From Asterella californica (lineage: Eukaryota > Streptophyta > Marchantiopsida > Marchantiales > Aytoniaceae): 64,000 nt of DNA. The position numbers and the translations under genes are program-made. Below are positions 35,701-46,979 of the stretch, piece by piece. The DNA is taken from positions 7,192,001 to 7,256,000 of the forward strand of contig JAYKYS010000018.1 of NCBI GenBank assembly GCA_036924285.1, in the 5' to 3' direction. Below the pieces are notes generated by a model. It made no database searches. It was not told where the DNA came from and worked only from the letters and a program-made list of their open reading frames with translations. Position 1 is the first letter of the stretch. Every line of letters starts with the position of its first letter.

Positions 35701-36200
35701 AGCGTTTGTATGCATCGTCTAACAGTCATGCGTACGCATCGACTCCATAGCGAATAGAGACTGGTGCAGATCTCAATCCCGGCGAGGTAAATCTGGGAGA
35801 CCCCGCAGATGCGGTAGGGATATTCAATCTTTTCAGTGGACAGTTGGCTTGAATCTACAATGTGTTTGTGTCGAACCCAAACAAACCTCCTGACGAAGAC
35901 TAGGCAAAAGAATAGACGTCCTATGTGCATGGACCACAATGGCGCACAAATATATCATTCAAACCGATTAGAGTTTAAAGAGTAACCGGCTGGGTTCTAC
36001 TCTAAATCTTGGCGGTATATTCTCATCTCTAAAGCATATTTATATTTCCTTTTTTACACGAGAAGGCTACCATGCACGGTTGAATACTCTATATAGGATA
36101 GTTATACTTACGCGGTGCTGCACAATGGACTGCGATTCTGAGCAGTTGATAAAGAAGAGAAAGTGAAAAAGTGAAAGAAATGGGAGTAAAAATTTGAAAT
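32800..36200. other. 3' UTR of the flavoprotein gene and intergenic DNA
   Basis: The first few hundred bases after 32799 should be the 3' UTR; I could not fix the poly(A) site. Beyond that only unrecognised ORFs occur, the more protein-like being 33992-34213 (+), with PGTLGGSVVRVPRLETEGTH and an acidic end, and 35240-35476 (+). Neither has a domain or splice context that I can support. Confidence 0.4.
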
Positions 36201-36912
36201 ATATGTAAAAAAAATGATGAAATATTTTCACTTTTTGCCATCTTCAGGGTTTACTCACTTCGACCGTTAGCTGCAAATTCAAAGCAAAAAGTGATATTTT
36301 GGTTGCTTAAGTTACCCGTGAGTAGTTGATGTAATTTTCTATAACTTTGGAGACCAAGATTCCCCGAATTTGTCGACTGTGTTTTTCTAGTGCAAGATAT
36401 ATATAAGAGTCTGAAATGATTGTTGAAGTTAATATGCATGCAACATGAACTTCCGGGAAATTTGTACCAGTTTGTTGTTGTAGGAAACATATAAATTACA
36501 TTTTTAGTGTAAATTTTATACTTAATTAAAATAATTCACAACATCCCTAAAATTAAGATGTTAGATGAACCTGGATACGCGAAGATCCCCGCCTAATCCA
36601 TAAGGTAAGGGAAGAAAAAAACACTCCGGGGAGTATATGTAATGGAGGATACAAGCAAATAACCAATAAGTTAATGAGGACTTTAATTTATTACCTAATT
36701 CACAAGCTTCGTGGGTTATTTACACTTATTTTTCCATATCACTTGCGAGTCAAGTAATAAATCAAATACTATACTTTATTTTTCTATTTAAGTAATAAAA
36801 AGTTATTTTAAATAAAGTATTATTTTAAATCTTTTTGAATCTTTTCACTTTAATATTTCTAAAAAACATATAAATATATCTAACTTTTACGAAATTAAAC
36901 TTTAAAATTTTT

Positions 36913-36951
36913 TGAGATAAGGTATTTTTGAATCAAAAATACCTTATCTCA
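36913..36951. repeat. Near-perfect palindrome, 19-bp arms, 1-nt centre
   Basis: TGAGATAAGGTATTTTTGA at 36913-36931 is followed by one A and then its exact reverse complement at 36933-36951. The end of the right arm (CTTATCTCA) is repeated right after it. The palindrome lies 55 bases before a copy of the dispersed AT-rich family. Confidence 0.9.
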
Positions 36952-38518
36952 CTCTTATCTCACTCTCATATATGTTTGATGAAATTAACTAATGAACCCC
37001 CGAACCCTCTTCCAAACTTGGAAAAGAGTGAAATCTGCATACCTAGAAAAGAGTTTGAGAGTCTATGAGTCTGAAATGATTGTTGAAGTGAATATGTGTT
37101 AGTCACTCTGCAAGTAATAACAATTTTGAATGTTGATTTTAACGACCTGAAATGCTATGGTTATCCCGTGCATATAGTTGTTCTAAAGCACAATGAACTT
37201 ATACAGTTTTGGTTGAGGTCAACATGTACTACATTCAATTCTCCTCTTGACGTAGGGGTTGATTTCCCCATTCATAATTTGTCCCTTGATTGTCTTTTCT
37301 TGAATGTCTCTTGTGCTACTCTTACTTTGCTTTTCATCTTGTTACGTTTTCAGTTTTTTTATTGTTCATAATCAGTAATCTATAAACTTTGCTGGTGATA
37401 AACGAGTTTGCCTTGTATTCAGTTTGAGTCCAGTGTAGATGTTTTACCCCTCATTACTGGATGGTCCCCGATTTCTTCATTTGTTTAGAGAGAAACAAAT
37501 GTTAGTTTTATAACCGTGAAATTCAACAAGTCGGAAATAAAAATTTGTTCAGAGTTTATTATGCATGCTTCCCAAGAAGGATGAATGATTAAGGTCTAAA
37601 TCATCGCAGCAATTCACCACCACTTTTGAAGTATCCTGACAAACTACAAACAATGTATCTTTCACAGTTTGTCATGATAAGAATATGAAGCTAGCAGTAT
37701 ACAATATTGTAAAACACTAGTTAAATTTTCGTCAGACAGCATAATGTCACCGGCTAGCGATGTGAAATTGCGAACACGAACAAAAATTATCGCAACGTGT
37801 TTTTACGTATGTTAATGCACTTTGCGGTGTGTGCTTGCTGGCACCGTAAGCCGCCTTCTGGCAGTGTGGTTACGTTCATACCGTAGTGATGTTTAACTCT
37901 GTGCACAAATAAGTAATGATTCAAGTGCACGGGAGAAAAATGAAAACCATTTGCGCAGTTTAGTCCAAAAGTTAACTTCGCGATGAGTGATTCATATAGA
38001 AAACTAATATATATATATATTTGTTCGTTAAAATCAAATAAGATTTAAAACACCAACGACAAAATTATATTATTGTTAGTGATATTCGCAGCTACTCTAA
38101 CCACATAAAATAAACGTGCATAATTATTAAAATTTAATGAATATTTTGTGCGCAATTAGTAAATTTGAATCAAAATTAATACTCTGCGCAGGTGTGGAGT
38201 TAAATATCACTACGGTAAGCTCACTGTGGGAAATGCATTACCCTATAGGATGATCATCTACATAAGTTACCGTAACTACAATATGAGAATAAACAATCAT
38301 CGAAACTAGTCTCGAGGGGAACAATTATTACTTACCTGTGCTATGTTACTGCCAGGTTATGAATTTGCGTTGCTTCCTGTTGAATTACGTAATTCGGCAG
38401 GTTCGCTGAAGTACAACAAGCGATTAACACTGAAGTTTGTAGAATTTTTATCCTATCCCATTTGTTTTTGCTTGAGGATGAAATTACAATTCATATTAGC
38501 TTTTTACTCAACAAAATA

Positions 38519-39109
38519 ATTATGCGGGCAAAGCGTACTTCCGGCCGGGAGCGAGAAAACGCCAAGCGGAATGACCGCGTATTTTCTTGGTTGGTGCGGG
38601 CGGCGGTTAGTAGGCATTAGAGAGACTTCCGAAAATGGGAAGATTTCACGGTCTGAAAATATTATGGTGAACGTATTTGAAATCCATGCTTACTTCACGT
38701 ATTGTTGGCTGTCTTTTTGTCCCTATAATTGTACGTGTTAGTGCTTTTACACATAACGAAGATAACGCAGTAGGTACGGTTCTCGTCTAGGGATCTGCAC
38801 GTCATGGGTTCGAACCACAGAGAGTACATCATGAATTGATCATTCAGATCAGACGATCTATACTAATTAAAAATTAAAGGAGTCTCCTTTAAACAATCAG
38901 ATCAGACGTTCTATATTAACTAAAAATTAACGGAGTCTCATAGTGTCTAATTCAAAGAGGTATTGTGAATAGTCAATTGTGACTAAAGTACTAGAAGATG
39001 AAATTTGATTGGTTCTGAAACTAAAATAAGTCATCTGTATAAATCAGCACAGTCAAATACAGAGCTTGAACCGAGACCAGGTGATTATGCGGGCAAAGCG
39101 TACTTCCGG
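38519..39109 (+). repeat. 26-bp direct repeat flanking 539 bp
   Basis: ATTATGCGGGCAAAGCGTAC followed by TTCCGG occurs identically at 38519-38544 and 39084-39109. The enclosed 539 bp contain the tRNA-like block at 38756-38830 and a partial internal duplication (GATCAGACGnTCTATnnTAA.T, at about 38848 and 38902). The repeat may mark an insertion or a rearranged element end. Confidence 0.75.
38756..38830 (+). repeat. tRNA-derived SINE-like head or tRNA pseudogene
   Basis: TAACGCAGTAGG (38763-38774) resembles the tRNA A box, and GGTTCGAACC (38807-38816) is a good B box; the 33-nt spacing fits an internal Pol III promoter. The acceptor and T stems do not pair, so this is not a functional tRNA. SINE heads typically look like this. 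I could not define the tail. Confidence 0.45.
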
Positions 39110-42100
39110 TTACATACAAAGTTACGTTTTGGAAGAGGAAAGGAAAAGAACAAGCAGTGATATAGACAAGAAAACCGTCAAGAACGATTGGCTCACAGTT
39201 AGATGACTAGAGAAATTGATTGATTTAGACAAATACAGAAGTTAGAGGTTGACAAAAATACGGAATATTGAAATAACAAAGAAAACAGACAATTCAACAT
39301 ACTGATTATTTTGTGACCGCTAAAGTTATAACATGTTTAAATTAAACTCAAATTTTCATGTAAACTACTCATGGATGGTGACAAAACAAGAAAACCCATA
39401 AATATTATACTCAAAGCATCTCGCACTTCACCATAAAATTCACATTGTAAAATATCAAAATTAAGTTAAATATTTTAATTTATAGTCAAACTCTTCCAAG
39501 AAGAAAAGTTAATGCATAAAATAAAATAAAGGACGTGAATCCTTCCCCTCTGTCCAACTTGGAAGAGGGTGAATATATATATGCACGCTTCTTCTAACGA
39601 CAAGGAACAAGGACTGAAGATGCATACTGTAGTGTCCACGAGATATTAAATTTTGTTATTCTATAAGCGATAAATGACAACAAAATCTTCTCTCTCTATT
39701 TCTTGTTATGCGTTAGCAAACTTATAGGACAAAACTGTGAACGTGAAAATCGAAATCTTTTGGTCATAAATTCCTCTACAATAGCAAGCGAGCAAAAGTT
39801 CCCAGAAGTTCATCCAATATGCATCCAGAGAGGAGGAAAAAGACAAGCGGGGAAGGCGCAGTGGCGTTGGAAGAAAACTTTACATGCTGGACTAATTCCG
39901 GGGAGTTTGGTTCGTTTAATGTTATCGAGAATATATATATATATTAAATATAATATATATACTAAGTATGTATAAATAATTAAAATATTTTATAAAAATT
40001 ATCTGTTAGCACATGCTTGGAAACACGGAGAGAGTAGGGAGATAACCCACAAGGCTTGACCCGAGTGTCACGCTTCAAAATGTATCAGTCTGAAAATCTA
40101 TACTCATTAAATCACTAATGTACACTGAGTTTATTTTTAATTTAATTAAACTCTTTGCATATTCAGTTACTCCATCGGGAGATGGAGGAGGTCTGCATTA
40201 CATATTCATTATTGAAGAATGCATAACTTTTTGTTATTAACATACGAGTAGAAGGTGGAAAGAGTCGTTGTGAAACACGGAAAGGGGTTATCGCTCGAGC
40301 ATGGCCCGCAGTCCCATTGCAAAGCGTAGCATTTTGTTTTAAATCGAAATAAGTTATGCAAATCTATAATAAAACATAAAGTAATAACATTGCTTGTTGC
40401 AATATACCTAATTTCTATACCAGGAAGCAGATATAGAAAATGTGCTTATTCACTCTTTTCCTATGGTTGATTTGGGAAGTATGCATATTTAACCCTTTTT
40501 GATCTGAAATGATAGAGTGCAGTATGTTAATTAATTATTATATTTGCTGTAACAGAAAATAGATTATAAGTCTATGGTTAAAAGGGTACTGCACTTCAGT
40601 ACATCGTAATTTTCGGTCCGTTCATCATTTAATATTTGTATATATATTTTGGGAAAATAATTTAATACATAATTCTTCTATTATAATATTTATACTTTTA
40701 GAATAAAAACAAATAAATATTTCCCAAGCATGCATACTATCTGTCCGAAGAGAAATATTTCTTCGATAAGGGATACGACACACGACATAGCAAATAGAAA
40801 AAGCACGTCAATCCGTGTCCAAACATGTTCACTCTATTCAGTGCGCCTTTGATTCATATTATTCCAAGTTAATCCTGCAATTCACCTTTTCCAATTTCCG
40901 AAGAGAGGAAATATTCAATCCCTTTAATCAACTTTTTTTTTGGAAAATGTTAGATTATAAATTAAAGTACTTTAATTAAGAATACTTTTATTCGACAAAA
41001 GCAGAGTTGTTTATACCAGGAAAAAGATCGTATGAAGTAACTTATTTATGAATTTTCTGACTGTTACAGCCATGTGTAATGAAGTTCATTATGTAAGTTA
41101 AATGTTTTTTAATTTAATAATTAAATTTAATATAGTAAAATAAGTTTAGAGTAATTGTCATCTTCTCTAAAATATATTTTCTAAGCAGTCGAGCATCAGT
41201 CTTCCCTGTAAGTATTCGTCGTTATCTAATGTATTTTAAATACATTCACTAAACTTCTCTCAGGTCACTTGTCAGCCAATTATATGTGATAATTTTCTGA
41301 GATGCGTTATTGTTTTGTCTTCTTTTTCTCCTCGTCCAAAAATGCACTTTGGATCCATAAATATTCACTCTCTTCTTACATAGAAAAAAATATTATGTAT
41401 ATATTAAATTGGCTTTGCGTACAATCTGAGAGATCGCGAATCGAACGTAGAAGGGATTGGACAAAGAGAGCAGCCAACGAGTGTGCCAAATCAGGGAAGC
41501 ATGCAGGGGAGGAGCCTTAAGCTTATTTAGCAAAAAGCAACAATAAATTATTTAATTTCTGCGTTTTGCGTCTAAAGTCTCGCTGCACGTCGTAAACAAC
41601 ATTAAAAGAAATTTTGTAAAAAATACAGCCATACTACATACATAAACAGAACAACAAGAAACAACCGGGTGCAAAATTTCTGCTTCTACTCTTCCTAGTT
41701 CCGCTACACACCGCGCCTGGGATGTATATTATTAACCTCAGCAGTATTCTATATGACCTTATGCAACTAATTACAATAAGTGTAGATAGAGAAATTTCAT
41801 GAGCTAACTTCGGTGACTGAATAATTATTTATGCATGCAACAACTTTGGATCAGGGAAAAGGAAAAGACAAACGTGAATATAATTATAGTTTATCCTAGG
41901 TGGTTTGCTGTACGTCGCAACTGATTTGTAAAAATTATTCTTTTGGAAAGTATAGGTCAGAATGTGCCGTAGGTAAAACATGCAGACCATCTGTACATTG
42001 TAACATTTGTAACATGCATTAACCATAGAAAGAGTTAAGCAGAGTTAACGAGAAGAATTAGATTTTTAATTATATTTTTTAGTTAAATAGTTATATTTTG

Positions 42101-43878
42101 AATGTTACACATAGCTGCTGTGAAAACAAAAGGCCTACTATAAAATAGTGTTTCAATGAAAAATATATATATATATATAATATTTTTTCCCAAAAAAAAA
42201 TAGATTTTAAATTAATACATGTACATATATCTCTCCTATCTGAAGGTGGAAGAGGTGACATGCATGCCTCCCGAGAATATACATGAAAAGACAACGTCTA
42301 TTCTTCTCCTCTTACACATTATTCCTCAATTGGCGTTCGTATTATTTTCCAGTGGCGTGCAAAATGAAATTGGAGGATTAATGAAAATATCCACCGATAT
42401 GTAGTTCTGGTTCGTTATTTGCGTATTAATTGCTTAACCTGAAGCCGAAGTAATTCAGATGCATAATGCTTACCACCTTCAATAATTCCCGAGACTGAAG
42501 GGCCACTAAAATTAACATTTGTAAATTAGTCCACTGTTACTGTAATTAATAATTATTTTATGTTTTTCTCCATAATTGATATATAGTCGTAGGCAGGTGA
42601 AGAACCTGCAATAACTTTTTCTCACCCATTCTAGTCATAGCAGGTGCTCTCGTTAGTTGTGAGAAAGATCGAGTTGTCACTCATGTTATCCGTCCTGGGT
42701 GGACAAGCTTTCACGAGGCATTACCTCTAGTGACATGTGATGGGTCGGGGATGAAACTTACTATAACCTGTCTCATGTGATGTTGGTGGAAAGCGAGCAT
42801 ATTCACGAGAACCACGACCACAAAGAATTTGATAACACTCGCTAGCATTACTAGAGTTCCTCTATGCAGTTATATGCAGTTCATCCAGCGAAGTATCTGT
42901 TGTACATAATGTTAACAAGTTCAGAAGTAGACGAAGCTGCATAGTATCTACGATACCAAAGTAAGCTGGCCAACATCTTACCAATGTTCGTCTGTCCTTC
43001 GCATATACAAGGTAAATACAAAAGTACACGGTTTCGATAAGTGCACCTCTGAATATTTTTCCCTTGATTTCATCTTACAAACTTTCAGGAATGTCGGTCT
43101 GCAGCAGCGGATACACAAGACTCTCACATGTGGGTCATTGACATCAGTGATACGTAAAAACCAATGTGACATATCCAAAACAACATGTTCCGTCATAAGT
43201 TTACGATTAAAATGATATTCGAACAGTTAGTGCTCGAGCTGGACAGCTGAACGCTTCCGTATACATAGCTTAGTACGCCTAGGGAAACATACACTTGAAA
43301 TCTTTTTGCGGTTACCAGACAAAAGATAATGAAAATACTTACACGAGTGACAAGAACAAACACAACAACGTGATGTTTTCAGTTATACCCATGATGAATT
43401 GCCCTGTAGACACCATCGCAGAAGCACAATATAAGGAATCACTAGGGTTCTCCAAATCGGTGGCAAGCAGGTCAAGAACAAACTTCAAAGTCTTTACAGT
43501 TGAAGGATATGCTCTATATGCAAAAGAAGTTCAATCGCGCTCCAAATCAATGCTCATGAAAAGTTAGAGTGTATACTACGATCAAAGAATATCTTGACCA
43601 ATCCACATGTAAAAAGAGTAGCAGAGAGAGAAATCACTGAGAACATGTAAATGAATTATAATAGAGTCGGTAAACTTGTCTTATATCTCTAAATATGTAT
43701 ATAGACTGAATCAGATATGAAGATCTAGAGGAGGTTTGGAAAAGAAGACATGAAAATTATATATTTGAAAATAGTGATATATCTACTAACATATCTATGT
43801 TATTTTAATTTTTTACTAAAATGAAGTTTTCTAGATGTGGCTTCCAAGTATTAGCTAATCTCTTGGTTCGTCCAAAAA

Positions 43879-43928
43879 TTCAATTTATTACAGTGTTGTT
43901 ATATATAACAACACTGTAATAAATTGAA
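43879..43928. repeat. Perfect 50-bp palindrome
   Basis: Fifty bases read identically on both strands, centred between 43903 and 43904 in TATATATA-like sequence. Each arm contains CAATTTATTACAGTGTTGTT. There is no spacer and no mismatch. Confidence 0.95.
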
Positions 43929-46900
43929 ATGATTAATATTCAATGAGTACAACTTATGCATACAAATTTAATACAAAAATATCGACAAACTTGTTGTTAA
44001 CTAGCATTCTGGGATTCCGTTTGGTTAATATATAATATGCATATCACATACTTATATCTTACGCTCTATATTTAATTACGTTCTCTTCTGTCGTCAATTT
44101 TCAAGAGGATTTGATAGATAATGTTAAATGATGAAGAATGCTCATATTAGGTAATGATGTAGTGTATAATATGCATCCGTAATGACGTAGCCAAAGATAG
44201 CCGGGAAAAGGACAAGCGAGATACGAGATAAAAAATAGAGATAATGGATTTGTTCTAGAGGGTGAGATGGACTTAATGACTATTTCATATCCTTCGAATG
44301 TTTCCTTTCACTTCTATTAGTGATGTTTTCATTTATGTTAGAGATAAAACTCTATATGTTAGATAAACATTTTAGAGTAACTTTATATTGGAACTGAAAT
44401 TTTTTCATAAATATTACACATTATCATAATCACAAGCGGTGAATCTAGAGAGAACCCATAAGTACAGAACCTTAGCAAGCGCTGTCTAAACCATAAGACA
44501 AGAAGTCTGGTCTCAAATAATCATTAAGTTATGAGTGATTTAATTTATTACCTAACCTTTCCATTCTTGGAGAACGTGATTATGCAGGCTTGCCTATCCA
44601 AAAGTATATTCAGAGAGTTGAGAGAATCAAATATATTCAAGCTCCTGCTTAGTATCAACCGATCAAAACGATGAAGAAGATCTGACATATGAGCGCTAGA
44701 TGAACACTTCATGCACAATACTAAGTAGAAATGGATATGCAAGTTGAACGATCAAGAATCCCAAAGAAGCTCGTTATATTTAAACCGTTCTCAAAATCAT
44801 CAATATCCGGATGACTTTTTATTTCTTGATAAACAAGAACTCACTCCTCAGTCATGAGCATTATCATAATCAGATTCTATTGATTATATACTTCTTTTCT
44901 CCCTCTGTCCAAGTGTCACAAACATGCATATTCACCCAAGCAACTTTGGCTGCTTGTTTCGGTAGATTAGTTGTTGGGAACAACGTAAATAAACACGTAC
45001 TTGATGACAATCTGCTCATCTGGAGGTCTACTAGAAGGTTGGTGGTTTTTTGTTCCAGAGTGTTTGACGTTTGGATATCACACTGTGAACATTGCAAAAT
45101 CTCATAGTGCAAAATGTCTCTTTTATTGCTTTGTTAATCTGACTGCGTACTGAGACACTCAACGATCTCAGTCTTAGTTTGGGAAGTTACAGAGCTGGAA
45201 GCAACTCGTTAATATAAACTTGTAGTATGAGAAACAGACAGGACTACTTGAAACTCGTCACTATAATCTTGTAGTACGCTTGCTAGGAAGTATATACATT
45301 GTGACCGTGGGAGTAGCCAATGACTACTTTTCTTCCTTTCATATGCTATGTACAGAAACTACCAGCGTACAAATACAAAGCAGCAAACACTCTTACGCAA
45401 GCTTATCTTCGGGATAGAACTTCAAACATTTATTGAAACAACTCTATCGAAAGCCATACTCTGGAGAAATACCGATGTGAGGAGAACGAATCTCCGAGGT
45501 TGTCTGGTGCGTCTCTCTCTCTGTCCAACGGTGTGGCGATTTGCTGCTATGTGACCGCTTTGGTATTAACATTGTTGTTCTCAGGGACTTCTCCCCTTCT
45601 GCAAAGTACATGTGCTTGCATTTGAGACAACGTCCATTTTCTCTGTAGAAGAAGATGTTTTATACGTCTTCACATGTCACCTTGTACGGCATGAGAAACG
45701 AATTCCATAGCCAGTCTGACATGTCTTCTGCAGTCCATGTTGCATTAGTCATCGAGGCGATGCTGAGTATTTCTTTGAGGCTAGCATGCTACGGAGACAA
45801 CGTGCAAAGGTATTGGACACTGCATGAGATTACTTGTACATGTTAAATTGCAAAGCCCTTGGTAAAATATTCATGAAGGTTGGTTCCATCCGATTTTTGA
45901 TGTTGGTAGCACCCAAAAGTGTAAAAGTTCATTGTCGTCGCTTATAATACTCTCATAAATTCTTTTCATGCTGCAAACATAAAGGTAATCAAAATTACTT
46001 TTTCTTTTTCTTTTACAGGTATGGGAGGGAGTGATTTCTCAGTACTAAACTATTTCTTGAAGTCGAATCGAGCGGAGTGGATCTTCAAGACGGAGAAGTT
46101 ACTATGACGATTATTCCTTGTGCAGCATAAAGAGTGAAAGAAATATAAAGTTTGATGATTTTAACAGAAGAAATTTGTATTTATAAAATATATATTTAAA
46201 AATCATGGTTTATCAAAATTATATATAAAGATTGTGGTTTATTAACTCCAAAGGTGACTTATCGAATGTGTATGATGATGTATTGTATATAAAAACACTC
46301 CAAAATAGAAAGATTTCATTTTTCCAGAATCCTTTACGTAGTAAATAAATCCAAAGCAGACCTAATTATCAGTTGAATTATATTCAGCAGCGATTTATTA
46401 CATGTATGGGTGCGGAGAGAACGGAGCGGAGGCGGAGTGTGAGAGGGAGAGGAGAGAGGGGATGGAGTGTATTTTGAGAGAGTGGAGTGTGTTGGGCTGG
46501 GTTATTGAAGTTTTTGTACATATTTATCTCCGTCTTCTGTTTTTGTTTCTTTTGGTTCTAGAATTGGTACATCCTGTGAAGAAATGAGTGAGTATTAAAT
46601 ATTTTTAGATTTTTTTAGATTTGTAGGGTTATAGAGTCTTCTGTTCAGGATTTGAGGGACTTCTTGCTACATGTAGTGTGTTTTTATCTCTACATATCAA
46701 GGTTCTTCTTTTTAGTGGATTCTTTCCTGAGATGTTCTTACTACGAGTACCGTTTGGTTGAATATTGTACTTTTTCTAGCTATGAGTACTCTCTTTCTCA
46801 TGAGATCGAGAATGATTTAAGACACACCATGTCTGATGTGCAATCAGTTATTTACCTCGCAATGGATAAAATCTCACGTGAGAAAGATGCACAAGAGCTT

Positions 46901-46979
46901 TGATAGGACCACACGGGATGCCCAGGTTAGCCGAGAGTGAAGGTCTACACGTGCAGTCATTATGACATCGTTAGTCCTT

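Larger units (their letters stand above)
36200..46900. other. AT-rich intergenic DNA with dispersed short repeats, no gene seen
   Basis: About 10 kb without a supported gene. The ORFs are short and mostly compositional. Two of unknown nature are 42978-43196 (minus, containing WFLRITDVNDPHVRVLCIRC) and 43295-43567 (plus). What stands out are the palindromes, the GGAAGAGGTGAATATGCA-type family and a SINE-like block, listed separately. Short A-rich motifs like GGAAAA.GACAAGC recur at 39143, 39836, 41860 and 44211. Confidence 0.45.
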
